DNA of 64,000 bases, taken from contig NC_011138.3 in the NCBI RefSeq assembly GCF_000020585.3, positions 522,001 to 586,000 on the forward strand, written 5' to 3'. Every line of letters starts with the position of its first letter. The first letter of the stretch is position 1. Made by a program: the position numbers and the translations under genes. Under the pieces are notes generated by a model that was not told where the DNA came from, did no database searches, and was given only the letters and a program-made list of their open reading frames with translations. Source of the DNA: Alteromonas mediterranea DE. Lineage in GTDB: Bacteria; Pseudomonadota; Gammaproteobacteria; Enterobacterales; Alteromonadaceae. Positions 10,286 through 19,543 of this stretch are shown piece by piece.

Positions 10286-10525
10286 CAGGGGCCTTATAAC
10301 GTTCGTTCTGCAATGGAATAAATAACAGCTACGGCTTTTCGAACGACATAATTTTTCATCAACCCTGATATAGCGCTTCCCCGTTGATACATAACCACTA
10401 TTTAGCGTGCCAACACTAAATGGACTTATGAAAGTTAAACGAAAAATCAGTGAATTGCGAGAAATACTGCCTTTAAAGCGTCAGCTTTTACACTACTAAA
10501 ACGTATCGGCAGTAGTTGAATTAAC

Positions 10526-11110
10526 TTAAGGCATTTTGAAGCGCAAAAAAGCGTCTAGCACACTGTGACCATGTTCAGTGAGCAGTGATTCGGGATGATA
10601 CTGTACCCCCCATATGGGGTGTTGGGTATGCGAAATAGCCATGATCTCTTTCCTACCTTGTGCGGTCTCGCACCATGCGTCAACCTGAAGAGAACGAGGC
10701 ATTGTTGTTGGGTTTAACACAAGTGAGTGGTAGCGGGTAACGTTAAAGGCTTTGGGAAGCGTTTTAAACAAACCGGTTTGCTTGTGCTTTAACGTGGAAA
10801 CCTTGCCGTGTTTTATTTCTTGAGCGCCTACTACATCAGCACCAAACACCTGGCCGATAGCCTGATGGCCTAGGCACACACCTAAAATAGGCAGTTTACC
10901 GGGGAAATGAGAAATAGCAGATAAGCTTATACCGGCTTCGTTCGGTGTACACGGACCGGGGGATATAACAAGCTGTGAAGGGGCAAGGCGTTCTATGTCG
11001 TCGATAGTCAGTGCATTGTTTCTCACCACTTCAACGTTGGCACCAAGTTCTGTGAAGTACCGAGCAAGGTTATGAGTGAATGAATCGAAATTATCAATTA
11101 ACAGCAACAC
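10526..11110 (-). CDS. pabA: Glutamine amidotransferase, aminodeoxychorismate/anthranilate synthase component II
   Basis: 194-aa class I glutamine amidotransferase that supplies ammonia to the PabB or TrpE synthase subunit for folate or tryptophan synthesis. The nucleophile is the Cys in LGVCLGHQA and the His/Glu pair lies in QYHPESLLTEHG. The oxyanion motif SPGPCTPNEAG is present. It starts with GTG (GTG TTG CTG TTA ATT GAT), with TAGGA about 12 nt upstream. It lies in the trpS to astC region, matching pabA positions in related genomes. PabA and TrpG cannot be separated with certainty by eye, and one protein may serve both. Confidence 0.88.
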   Translation of the reverse strand: MLLLIDNFDSFTHNLARYFTELGANVEVVRNNALTIDDIERLAPSQLVISPGPCTPNEAGISLSAISHFPGKLPILGVCLGHQAIGQVFGADVVGAQEIKHGKVSTLKHKQTGLFKTLPKAFNVTRYHSLVLNPTTMPRSLQVDAWCETAQGRKEIMAISHTQHPIWGVQYHPESLLTEHGHSVLDAFLRFKMP

Positions 11111-11209
11111 AGCAGCGCTATTCCTAGGTAATCCTGTTAGGCGAAAGTGATGGCCACGAAGGGTGATACTTGCCCGTCGTGGCTTTCATAACAAACTGGC
11201 AGCGTAGTC

Positions 11210-12217
11210 TTATGGCTTAGGTATAAAACCAACCGCGTTGTATACCTTTGCGAGCGTTTCTGCAGCGCGAGCAGACGCTTTTTCCGCACCCTGACGCATA
11301 ACATCGTCAAGGTAAGCTCGGTCTGCTCGAATTTCGGCATAACGCGCTTGAATTGGCTCTAGTAACGCGACGACGGCGTCTGCGACATCGCCTTTAAGAT
11401 GGCCGTACATTTTGTCGGTATACTCAGGTTCAAGCGCTTTAATCGATTTTCCGGTAGAAAGAGAAAGCAGGGTAAGTAAGTTAGATACACCAGGCTTTTC
11501 TGTTGGGTTGAAATAAATATTGGCTTGCTCGTCAGAGTCCGTTACCGCGCGCTTAATCTTCTTCGCCAACTTCTTGGGTTCTTCTAACAGACCAATAAAG
11601 TTGTTCGGATTATTGTCTGACTTCGACATCTTCTTTTCCGGCTCTTGCAAGCTCATAATGCGCGCGCCGAAATCTGGGATGTAAGGGTCAGGCAATTTAA
11701 ACACATCGCCATATAGGTTATTCACGCGGGTTGCGATATCGCGGGTCAACTCTAAGTGCTGCTTTTGGTCTTCACCTACTGGTACCTTATCTGCTTGATA
11801 AAGCAAAATATCGGCAGCCTGAAGCACAGGGTAGCTATATAAACCAACGTTGATATTATTTTCGTTTTTCGCCGACTTATCTTTAAACTGAGTCATGCGA
11901 TTTAGCTCACCCATTTGAGCATAGCAATTGAGAACCCATGAGAGCTGAGCGTGTTCCGGCACATGGGATTGTAAAAACAGCGTGCTTTTTTGTGGGTCAA
12001 TACCACACGCAAGGTAAAGAGAAAGGCCGTCTAAGCACGCTTCTGCTAGCTGCTTGGGGTCTTGTCTTACCGTAATGGCATGCAAGTCTACAATCATATA
12101 CAAGCAGTCGTGATCGTCTTGCATGGAAACCCAATGCTTAAGCGCACCCATGTAATTGCCAAGGGTAAGTTGGCCTGAAGGCTGACAGCCACTTAATACA
12201 ACGGGTTTATTACTCAT
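11210..12217 (-). CDS. trpS: Tryptophanyl-tRNA synthetase
   Basis: Class Ic aminoacyl-tRNA synthetase that charges tRNA-Trp; 335 aa, normal length. The HIGH-equivalent is [14 protein letters not shown] at the N terminus and the KMSKS loop is [10 protein letters not shown] (about residue 195). [24 protein letters not shown] is the conserved tryptophan and dimer region, split here only for description. It follows rpe by 65 nt. In E. coli gph lies between these two; it is absent here. Confidence 0.97.
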   Translation of the reverse strand: MSNKPVVLSGCQPSGQLTLGNYMGALKHWVSMQDDHDCLYMIVDLHAITVRQDPKQLAEACLDGLSLYLACGIDPQKSTLFLQSHVPEHAQLSWVLNCYAQMGELNRMTQFKDKSAKNENNINVGLYSYPVLQAADILLYQADKVPVGEDQKQHLELTRDIATRVNNLYGDVFKLPDPYIPDFGARIMSLQEPEKKMSKSDNNPNNFIGLLEEPKKLAKKIKRAVTDSDEQANIYFNPTEKPGVSNLLTLLSLSTGKSIKALEPEYTDKMYGHLKGDVADAVVALLEPIQARYAEIRADRAYLDDVMRQGAEKASARAAETLAKVYNAVGFIPKP

Positions 12218-12282
12218 TTCTTTTTACCTGTAATACGTTAAATACTGTTAAAACTAAGTTTGAGAACGTTTAGCTTTAAAAA

Positions 12283-12960
12283 CTATGCTTTAGATAATGA
12301 CGCCAGTTCATCGCGCATTTGCTCGATGACATCGCCGTAATCGGGTTGAGAAAAAATAGCTGAACCGGCAACAAACATATCCGCACCCGCTTCGGCTATG
12401 TCGCGAATATTATCTACTTTTACGCCACCGTCAATTTCAATTCGAATATCATAGCCACTTTCTAAAACGCGCTGCTTAACTGCGCGCACTTTATCTAGGG
12501 TACTAGGTATAAATTTTTGACCGCCAAAGCCTGGGTTCACCGACATAATAAGAATGTGGTGCAGCTTGTCCATGACGTGGTCAAGGTAATGTAGCGGCGT
12601 GGCTGGGTTAAATACCAGACCTGGTTTACAGCCGGCATCAATGATGAGTTGTAAAGAACGATCTATGTGATCAGACGCTTCTGGGTGAAAGCTAATATAG
12701 CTAGCGCCAGCGTCGGCAAACTTTTCTATCAAATCGTCTACGGGCTTAACCATAAGATGCACATCAATGGGGGCAGTAATGCCGTAATTTCTCAACGCTT
12801 CACAAATCATAGGCCCAAACGTAAGGTTTGGTACATAGTGGTTATCCATCACATCGAAATGCACCACATCGGCGCCTGCTTTTAATACGTTGTCTACGTC
12901 TTCGCCAAGACGGGCAAAGTCAGCAGAAAGTATAGATGGGGCAATTAGGAATGGTTTCAT
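12283..12960 (-). CDS. rpe: Ribulose-phosphate 3-epimerase
   Basis: TIM-barrel enzyme that interconverts ribulose 5-phosphate and xylulose 5-phosphate in the pentose phosphate pathway. Motifs are [15 protein letters not shown], the metal-binding [17 protein letters not shown] and [14 protein letters not shown], the phosphate loop DGGVKVDNI and GSAIF. The open frame reaches 13002, but the ATG at 12960 (MKPFLIAPS) is preferred: AAAGGA lies just upstream and the family starts there. This gives 225 aa. The 65-nt gap to trpS suggests an operon. Confidence 0.96.
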   Translation of the reverse strand: MKPFLIAPSILSADFARLGEDVDNVLKAGADVVHFDVMDNHYVPNLTFGPMICEALRNYGITAPIDVHLMVKPVDDLIEKFADAGASYISFHPEASDHIDRSLQLIIDAGCKPGLVFNPATPLHYLDHVMDKLHHILIMSVNPGFGGQKFIPSTLDKVRAVKQRVLESGYDIRIEIDGGVKVDNIRDIAEAGADMFVAGSAIFSQPDYGDVIEQMRDELASLSKA

Positions 12961-13002
12961 TTCATGTCCTTTAAATCTAAAAACAACAGGGTTTGTTGCC
13001 AC

Positions 13003-13359
13003 TTACGTTTTAGGGTTGCGAAAGTTTACCCAAATCCGTGCTTCTTTACTATGCAAAGGCTAAATCAGCGTTCATTTCACTGGAATTATAGATAGACGAG
13101 GGTATAAGAATGCCTTGCCCAATAATGGGGATGGTGCGTTATGTTGGTGCGTTTTTGTTCAGGTTGAATGCGATGGATTTAACGGCACTATTTTTTGGTA
13201 GGTTGATTTATTAAATTAAATCAGTGAGTTAAAATTTTTTGAGCAAAGTTTTTTGGTGAACCATAAATGGGCATCAACTTTGCGTTAATCAGTCCAAAAA
13301 AGAAAACACAGACAGAAAAACGAATTATAACAAGTTTGAATTTTGACTGGAGAACACAC
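13003..13359. other. Divergent intergenic region, rpe / TorF porin
   Basis: 357 bp between the divergent rpe and porin genes. It should carry both promoters. No operator-like palindrome or RNA gene could be recognised. The last 100 bp are AT-rich, fitting a plus-strand promoter. Confidence 0.4.
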
Positions 13360-14088
13360 ATGAAAACATCTACAAAAAGAACAATCCTTGCCGCTGCAAT
13401 TTCTTCAGCGTGTCTGTTAACAGCCATGCCTAGCTATGCAGAAGGTGAATTTACTGCCAATGCAAGCGCGACCAGCAACTACATTTGGCGTGGTCTAACA
13501 CAAACTACTAACGAAGCTGCTGTTCAGGGCGGTATCGACTACGCACACGAAAGTGGTTTTTATGCGGGTACGTGGGCATCTAACGTGAACTATGGTGCAG
13601 GCGATGTATATTCATATGAGCACGACATGTACTTTGGTTTTTCTGGCGAGTCTGACGGCATTGCTTACGACTTTGGTTACCTTTATTACAACTACGATGA
13701 TGAAGCGAACTTTGACTTCGCTGAAGTTTATGGCTCAGTAGGTATGGGCGGCTTAAGCCTAACGGTTTACTTATTAGCACACACCGAAGCTGATGAAGGT
13801 GAAGGCCAAGATTTTGGATTTGCTCAAGCATCTTATACGTCTCTTGACTACGGCATGGAAATTCTAAATGGCACCGAACTTGGTTTCCACGTTGGTTATC
13901 ACGAAGGTGACTTTGCGGAAGCGTTTAACGGTGTTGAAGGTTATGTAGACTACGGCGTATCAATCGCGAAAGATGGCTTTAGCTTTGCAATTACAGGGAC
14001 CGACCTAGATGATATGGGCGGCGATGATGAGTTTGATAACGATGCAGTTAAATTCACTGTAGCTTACTCAGTCGACTTCCAGCTGTAA
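13360..14088 (+). CDS. TorF family putative porin
   Basis: 242-aa outer-membrane beta-barrel candidate. The signal peptide is MKTSTKRTILAAAISSACL... ending PSYA before EGEFTANAS. The mature start, TANASATSNYIWRGLTQT, is the signature of the TorF/Gcw_chp family (TIGR02001). Alternating aromatic strands rich in Tyr, Gly and Asp follow, and the protein ends with a terminal aromatic-rich strand (VDFQL). The open frame runs from 13267; I chose ATG 13360 because it begins the signal peptide and has GGAGA 8 nt upstream. The substrate is unknown. It lies inside the otherwise conserved dam-rpe block, on the opposite strand. Confidence 0.88.
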   Translation: MKTSTKRTILAAAISSACLLTAMPSYAEGEFTANASATSNYIWRGLTQTTNEAAVQGGIDYAHESGFYAGTWASNVNYGAGDVYSYEHDMYFGFSGESDGIAYDFGYLYYNYDDEANFDFAEVYGSVGMGGLSLTVYLLAHTEADEGEGQDFGFAQASYTSLDYGMEILNGTELGFHVGYHEGDFAEAFNGVEGYVDYGVSIAKDGFSFAITGTDLDDMGGDDEFDNDAVKFTVAYSVDFQL

Positions 14089-14136
14089 GACTTGTTCAAA
14101 GGCTATTAGATAGCCTTTAACAAAACGTTGAGTAGT

Positions 14137-14171
14137 AAAAGCCTAATGTCAGTTCATTAGGCTTTTCATTT
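14137..14171 (+). terminator. Intrinsic terminator after the porin gene
   Basis: AAAAGCCTAATG, 6-nt loop, CATTAGGCTTTT, then CATTTTT. The perfect 12-bp stem lies 49 nt after the porin stop. A weaker AAAGGCTA/TAGCCTTT hairpin lies just before it (14099-14119). Confidence 0.85.
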
Positions 14172-14258
14172 TTAAAGGCAACGCATTTTTAACTTGTTAG
14201 TAACCTGCTTTTGATTATAATGAGATTAATTTTTAAACGAGTGTAAGGAGTATTCAGG

Positions 14259-14567
14259 ATGAAAGTTCTCCCATTTTTTGCGATATCTGCAGCTGTAGCG
14301 CTAGTTAGCGTAGCAGTCACGAATCCGCCAAGCTCACACTCGTCGGTATGTGAATACCAACCCGTCACCGAATTTAACCCTAAGCTACCAGCCAGCCACA
14401 TTCAAAATCAATGTGCTCGATACCAAGACGGTGTAGAGGAAGTTAGCTGGCTATCTTGGATCGCGGGTAAATCGCCATCCTTTCAGTTTCACTTTTTAGA
14501 TTTACTGGAGTTGCTGCACAGCGACGATGGTAATCGAGATTTCACCTCTCCTTCGAACGACGCGTAG
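14259..14567 (+). CDS. Small exported protein of unknown function
   Basis: 102 aa. The N-terminal hydrophobic stretch (VLPFFAISAAVALVSVAV) looks like a signal peptide or membrane anchor, followed by a short periplasmic tail with two Cys residues. AAGGAG 8 nt before the ATG supports the start. I do not recognise the family. The stop is 8 nt upstream of the DUF2970 gene, so the two form a pair. Confidence 0.65.
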   Translation: MKVLPFFAISAAVALVSVAVTNPPSSHSSVCEYQPVTEFNPKLPASHIQNQCARYQDGVEEVSWLSWIAGKSPSFQFHFLDLLELLHSDDGNRDFTSPSNDA

Positions 14568-14575
14568 GGGACACT

Positions 14576-14776
14576 ATGCCATCTGGTACTGGTTTCTGGT
14601 CTGTTCTAGGTAGTGTAGTCGCAAGTCTGTTCGGTGTTCAAAGCCACAAAAACTATGAACGCGACTTTACTAAAGGCACTTTTATCAGCTTTGCTGTTAT
14701 TGGGGTAATTTTGGTAGCGCTATTTGTTGTGTCACTATTTATGTTCGTAAAGTGGTATACAGGCTACGGCGGCTAA
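14576..14776 (+). CDS. DUF2970 family small membrane protein
   Basis: 66 aa. The conserved start region GFWSVLGSVVASLFGVQSHK and a single C-terminal transmembrane helix (FAVIGVILVALFVVSLFMF) match DUF2970, a family of small inner-membrane proteins of unknown function. AGGGGA about 5 nt upstream of the ATG is a good ribosome-binding site. Co-transcribed with the preceding small exported protein. Confidence 0.82.
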   Translation: MPSGTGFWSVLGSVVASLFGVQSHKNYERDFTKGTFISFAVIGVILVALFVVSLFMFVKWYTGYGG

Positions 14777-14867
14777 TTCCTTTGCGTCTTCCCTGAAGGC
14801 TAAGCTTAAAACATCATATAACTAAACCGAAGGCGCCAATATTTATTCTGTTGTCGTATTATTGCCT

Positions 14868-15749
14868 TCAATCCGAAGGCCGTTGCACTGCTTTTTTCTT
14901 ACGAGCTTTTCGCTTGGCAACAACTTTCGCAGGTGGAAAATAAGCGAGTATTTCATCAACCGGTTGACGCTTTGCACCATTTTGACTAATAGACCGCTTT
15001 ACTGACAGCATACTGAAATCCGCACCTTGGTATAGGGCTCGGGTTAGCGGTAAATCGTGGTTCGATATTAATACCGGAATTCCGCGCTTTTTAGATGCTC
15101 GGGTGGCCAATTCTGCCAGTTTTTCTTGAGACTCTTGCCCAAAACTACGGGCTGCATAGCTAGTAAAGGCAGCCGTTTTACTGATAGGTGCGTAGGGTGG
15201 ATCGCAATAAATAACATTGCCTCGCCTAGCCCTTGAAAAAACCTTCTCAAACGGTAGACAGGTGAAAGTGGCTTTTTGTGATTTTTCAGAAAACACAAAC
15301 ATTTCGTCTTCTGGAAAGTAGGGCTTTTTGTAACGGCCAAACGGCACATTAAAACGACCTTGAAGGCTATAGCGACACAAACCGTTGTAGCCATGACGGT
15401 TTAAATATAAAAAGAGGATAGCTCGATAATACTCGTCTTCGGTAGCATTGAATTCTTCGCGTAACGCGTAGTACATTTTCTCTTCGTTGCGTTTACCATC
15501 GAAAAACGAGCGAGCGTCATTGATAAGCGCGTCTGGCTGGGCTTTTAGGAAGTTGTATAAGTTAATAAGATCGGGGTTGATGTCATTAAGTAGGTAGCGC
15601 TTGTATTGCGTATTCAAAAACACAGAGCCTGCACCAACAAACGGTTCTATAAGTTTGTTAGCTTGCGGTAATCTGGCCTGAATATGCTCAACCAAGCTGT
15701 ATTTGCCACCGGCCCATTTTAAAAAAGCCCGGTTTTTCTTCTGCATCAT
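14868..15749 (-). CDS. dam: DNA adenine methylase (GATC-specific)
   Basis: Dam methylates adenine in GATC for mismatch-repair strand choice, replication timing and gene regulation. AdoMet-binding motif I is LKWAGGKYSLVEHI plus EPFVGAGSVFLN. Catalytic motif IV is DPPY (IYCDPPYAPIS, about residue 180). The 293 aa include a Lys/Arg-rich C-terminal tail (KVVAKRKARKKKAVQ) slightly longer than in E. coli Dam. Gene order damX-dam is as in enterobacteria, but here 226 nt separate them and rpe is split off by three plus-strand genes. Confidence 0.95.
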   Translation of the reverse strand: MMQKKNRAFLKWAGGKYSLVEHIQARLPQANKLIEPFVGAGSVFLNTQYKRYLLNDINPDLINLYNFLKAQPDALINDARSFFDGKRNEEKMYYALREEFNATEDEYYRAILFLYLNRHGYNGLCRYSLQGRFNVPFGRYKKPYFPEDEMFVFSEKSQKATFTCLPFEKVFSRARRGNVIYCDPPYAPISKTAAFTSYAARSFGQESQEKLAELATRASKKRGIPVLISNHDLPLTRALYQGADFSMLSVKRSISQNGAKRQPVDEILAYFPPAKVVAKRKARKKKAVQRPSD

Positions 15750-15975
15750 GCTTAAACGTTACTACCTAGACGGAATGAAGACGGTGGTTTTTCCTTGCGC
15801 CGCCGTTCCAAGGGAAAGGGTCGTCTTTATACTTTTATGCTGATCAGTATCAGATATCACCACGCTAAAGGTAGATTGTAACTTTCATCAGTAAAACGGA
15901 CAACCAACAAGTGCAGCAAGAAGGGAATTTTGCTCGTTTACTGGAAATAATATGGCTATCCGGTTGCGAAATGAC

Positions 15976-17487
15976 TTAATTTTGCGCTTTACCCATTTCA
16001 GAGAGGATTTGGTTTCCTCGCTTTATAAAAGCATTTTGTTTACCTGGGTATTCGGGTAAATCTGTTCGTGCTTGTTGCGCTTGCGATAACGAAGCATAAA
16101 TGTTCTTGTTAACTACTACGAACCACGCGCCACCATAGCGAAAGGTTTTATAAATTCGGGTATGTTCAACCAAGCCATTTTCGCGTAAAAAGGCCTTGAG
16201 AACAGATTCATCCTTCATAGCAAGCATTTGAATAGCGTAGTCGTTGGCCGTTATCCAGTTACTTTGTGAAGGCGTGCCTTTTATGTTTTCACTTACCGTA
16301 TTGTTATTCTCGGCATTGTTACTTTCGGCTGACGCTTCGCTCACAGAATCACGGGGATTGTTAGTTGCACTAACACTTTCTTCGCTACTTGTTTGCTCTT
16401 CTTCAAGCGGGTTATTCGTTGCCGTAGCCGTATTGCCTTGCTGTTCTGAAGAAGGCGGTTGCGCAGGAAGCGATGATACAGCGGCGTTCCAGTCTGTTAT
16501 AAGTGTGTCGTCTTTAGTTGAAACGCTGCCCGAGCTTTTGTTTTTACGAAGTGTTGAATTTGGGTCTGACACTAATTCTACGTTAGCAGTTTGAATTTCA
16601 GCGTCATTTTCAGATTCACTGCCGTTTATGTTGCTTTTATCAATGTCACCTGCAATGTCTCCAGTAATGCTCTCTTCTTTGTCTTGTGTATTACTATCCA
16701 TAAGGGTCTTATAGGCCGAACCAGGCGCGACTAGCAAAGCTTCATTTTCAGTACTATTTTGCTGTTCTATCGGTGAAAACAGCGACGCTAGTTTATCGCC
16801 ATACTGCCAATAAACTAAGCCAGAAAAAGTGAGCAGAAAGACACATACAACTGATACATAGAACCATGTGGCCTTTAGCGGGTTGTGAAAGGTTAGCGTG
16901 TTTTCACGCTGCCTGTTCTCTAAATGCGCTTGAAACGCTTCTCTCCTTGAAGCAATCATTTTGTCGAGCTCAGACTCAACGTTTGGTTGCTCACTCATGA
17001 CTGACTGACTACTAATAATAAGCGGTGTTTCGGTATTTTTTGCAGGAAGCCACTGCTTAGCGCGTTCTGCCCACTCGTTGTTCGCAAACAAAAGCACATT
17101 TAGATGCTGCTTGTTGCCCGCAAACCGGCTCTGTAAGACAAGGTCCCATAACTCTTGCAGCAGGGCATCAGGAAGGTTATGTGCCTGCGTTATGGCTATA
17201 AGAATAGGCCCTTCATGGCTATTCAAGTCGGAAAGTAATTCATTGAGGGGTCTAACGAAACTGCCCACGACTTGCCCGAGCAGCTGCCGACAGAGTTGGC
17301 GGCGATAATCCGACGGCTCCATATTTTCTTGCGCCGTTAAATACGCAATTTCAGTATCGTCGTGCTGTTGAAATACGAAGGCTTCAAGGGTTTTTTGTTG
17401 TTGAGCAATAGACTCGCCGCTGACAAAGATCAGCTGAGAGGAGTAATTGACCAAGTATTCCAAACGATCATGCAGCTCGCTTTGCAT
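15976..17487 (-). CDS. damX: DamX-like SPOR-domain cell-division protein
   Basis: 503-aa inner-membrane protein. The N-terminal region (about 1-165) resembles an AAA/ATPase-like domain without a clear Walker A. A single transmembrane helix lies near 208-228 (FYVSVVCVFLLTFSGLVYW). A long low-complexity, Ser/Asn/Glu-rich periplasmic linker (about 240-410) precedes a C-terminal SPOR domain (about 415-495, NDYAIQMLAM...VVVNKNIYASLSQAQQA). SPOR domains bind denuded septal peptidoglycan, and DamX localises to the division ring in E. coli. It lies between aroB and dam as expected. Confidence 0.9.
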   Translation of the reverse strand: MQSELHDRLEYLVNYSSQLIFVSGESIAQQQKTLEAFVFQQHDDTEIAYLTAQENMEPSDYRRQLCRQLLGQVVGSFVRPLNELLSDLNSHEGPILIAITQAHNLPDALLQELWDLVLQSRFAGNKQHLNVLLFANNEWAERAKQWLPAKNTETPLIISSQSVMSEQPNVESELDKMIASRREAFQAHLENRQRENTLTFHNPLKATWFYVSVVCVFLLTFSGLVYWQYGDKLASLFSPIEQQNSTENEALLVAPGSAYKTLMDSNTQDKEESITGDIAGDIDKSNINGSESENDAEIQTANVELVSDPNSTLRKNKSSGSVSTKDDTLITDWNAAVSSLPAQPPSSEQQGNTATATNNPLEEEQTSSEESVSATNNPRDSVSEASAESNNAENNNTVSENIKGTPSQSNWITANDYAIQMLAMKDESVLKAFLRENGLVEHTRIYKTFRYGGAWFVVVNKNIYASLSQAQQARTDLPEYPGKQNAFIKRGNQILSEMGKAQN

Positions 17488-17658
17488 GGGAGTTTGCCCT
17501 TATTAACCGATACTGTTAAACCTATGACTAGCCGCGCTATCTTCTACCTGAATGACAGATCTAGAAGTGCATTGGGTGCAAAAAATGACCATGTCATCGC
17601 TTCTGGGGGCACTACCCTATAGCGGTGCAATCGCTGCTAGTATGTTGCGATAGTTAGG

Positions 17659-18726
17659 CTAAGCAATAATGTCAGTTAGAATGTCGTCGGTAACGTCCTT
17701 GGTGACCACCGCTTTGCCAATACCTTGGGGAAGGACAAAACGAATATTGCCTGCTTCCACCTTTTTATCGCGTTTCATGTGCTTAACGTAGTCGTCCTTA
17801 GTCATGCTACTTGGCCCTTTAACAGGCAATGTAAACGCTTCAAATAGCGCAGACACGCGACGTGTTTCTGACGCTGAAAACCACGATAAACCTTCTGCAG
17901 CTTTACAAGCAAGTATAGTACCAGCGGCCACCGCTTCGCCATGTAACCAATTGCCATATCCTTGCTCTGCTTCAATTGCGTGTCCAAACGTGTGGCCTAA
18001 ATTGAGAATGGCGCGCAGACCACCTTCTCGCTCGTCTTTAGCAACAACATCGGCTTTAATTTCACAACAGCGGGAAATAGCTTGGGTTAGGATGCTTGTG
18101 TCTAGTGAAGTGAGTGCATTTACGTTTTCTTCAAGCCAAGTGAAAAAGTCAGCATCGTAAATGATGCCGTATTTAATCACTTCTGCCATACCTGCAGCAA
18201 ATTCTCTTGGCGGTAGTGTCGCCAGCGAGTCGGTATCGATAGCAACATAAACAGGTTGGTAAAATGCACCAATCATGTTTTTACCTAGAGGGTGGTTTAC
18301 CGCCGTTTTACCGCCAACCGATGAGTCTACTTGAGAAAGTAATGTGGTAGGAACCTGAATAAAAGGCACGCCCCTTTGATAGGTCGCTGCAACAAAGCCT
18401 GTGAGGTCACCGATTACGCCGCCACCTAATGCAATTAGCGTGGTATCTCTGGCGGCGTTAAGCTCAAGAAGGCGGGTCATCACAACTTCGAACTGCGCTA
18501 AATTTTTATGCTGCTCACCGTCAGGCAAGATAATGGTTTCAACGTGAACGTCACCACATGCCGCCTTCGCCGTTTCAAGATAAAGTGGAGCAACGGTTTC
18601 GTTGGTCACAATAACGGCAAGCGGGCCTTTTATGTAGGCACTAAAAAGGCCAGGTTGCGAAAGCAGCCCAGCCTCTATCTGTATAGGATAGCTACGTTCT
18701 CCAAGTTCCACAGTTAAGGTTGACAT
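17659..18726 (-). CDS. aroB: 3-dehydroquinate synthase
   Basis: Second step of the shikimate pathway: DAHP to 3-dehydroquinate, NAD- and zinc-dependent; 355 aa. Signatures are the NAD-binding [40 protein letters not shown], metal-ligand E in AEVIKYG, and the His residues in [12 protein letters not shown] strong AGGAGG lies about 9 nt upstream of the ATG. A 31-nt gap to aroK indicates co-transcription. Confidence 0.97.
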   Translation of the reverse strand: MSTLTVELGERSYPIQIEAGLLSQPGLFSAYIKGPLAVIVTNETVAPLYLETAKAACGDVHVETIILPDGEQHKNLAQFEVVMTRLLELNAARDTTLIALGGGVIGDLTGFVAATYQRGVPFIQVPTTLLSQVDSSVGGKTAVNHPLGKNMIGAFYQPVYVAIDTDSLATLPPREFAAGMAEVIKYGIIYDADFFTWLEENVNALTSLDTSILTQAISRCCEIKADVVAKDEREGGLRAILNLGHTFGHAIEAEQGYGNWLHGEAVAAGTILACKAAEGLSWFSASETRRVSALFEAFTLPVKGPSSMTKDDYVKHMKRDKKVEAGNIRFVLPQGIGKAVVTKDVTDDILTDIIA

Positions 18727-18757
18727 GGGCGTAGCACCTCCTAATACATAAGTTTAT

Positions 18758-19273
18758 TTATAGACCGATCTTACTGATAATTTGATTTGCTACAGCACGC
18801 GCACTTTGGTCGTCTGTATCAACAATGTAATCAGCAACTTCTTCGTAAAGCGGGTTGCGCATTTCTGCAAGATCGCGAAGTACTTGTTCTGGATCTTCGT
18901 TTTGCAGCAAAGGGCGACGTTTGTCGCGTTGTGTACGGGCAACTTGCTTGTCGATTGTTGTTTGTAGGTAAACAACAATACCACGGGCAGATAAACGATT
19001 ACGCACAGCTTTAGTGACTATAGAGCCGCCGCCTGTGGCAAGCACGATACCTTGCTTATCTGTCAAATCATTAATGACATTTTCTTCGCGCGCTCGGAAA
19101 CCGTCTTCGCCTTCAAGATCAAAGATCCAAGCGATATCAGCACCTGTACGGCGCTCAATTTCCTGATCAGAATCAAAAAAGTCTAGGTGAAGTTCGTCTG
19201 CCAGATGTCTACCGATGGTACTTTTGCCAGCACCCATTGGGCCAACTAAAAAGATATTACGTTTTTCAGCCAT
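18758..19273 (-). CDS. aroK: Shikimate kinase
   Basis: Phosphorylates shikimate with ATP. 171 aa, P-loop kinase: Walker [16 protein letters not shown] at the N terminus, shikimate-binding [11 protein letters not shown] and GGGSIV, lid region RDKRRPLL. First gene of aroK-aroB-damX, downstream of the pilus operon, as in many gammaproteobacteria. A terminator-type hairpin separates it from pilQ. Confidence 0.96.
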   Translation of the reverse strand: MAEKRNIFLVGPMGAGKSTIGRHLADELHLDFFDSDQEIERRTGADIAWIFDLEGEDGFRAREENVINDLTDKQGIVLATGGGSIVTKAVRNRLSARGIVVYLQTTIDKQVARTQRDKRRPLLQNEDPEQVLRDLAEMRNPLYEEVADYIVDTDDQSARAVANQIISKIGL

Positions 19274-19496
19274 ATTTGCTTATATCACAACTTAATCATG
19301 TTAGGGGCAGTGCACTGTTGCCTTACCAGCCTACCCATTGACTCGTGCCTATTTAGTGTCCAATAAGCACCACTCCTTAAACCTCGCTTAAATTTCGAGG
19401 CGGGGATTATCTCAGTTTCATGCAAGGCGTTGCAAGTTTTGTTACCAACAAATAGCCTATACCTGTAAATTTAGTGGCAAAAAAGGCCCTAAAACG

Positions 19497-19526
19497 AAAA
19501 AACGCGCTTTAAAAAGCGCATTTTTT
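19497..19526. terminator. Terminator after pilQ
   Basis: GCGCTTT, AA, AAAGCGC (19504-19519), flanked by an A-run and a T-run so it could act in either direction. It lies 18 nt beyond the pilQ stop, between pilQ and aroK. Confidence 0.75.
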
Positions 19527-19543
19527 GTTTATCAAACCAACAA

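Noticed and set aside
12961..13002. 14-residue N-terminal extension of Rpe
   Set aside because: The ATG at 12960 has a good AAAGGA and matches the family start.
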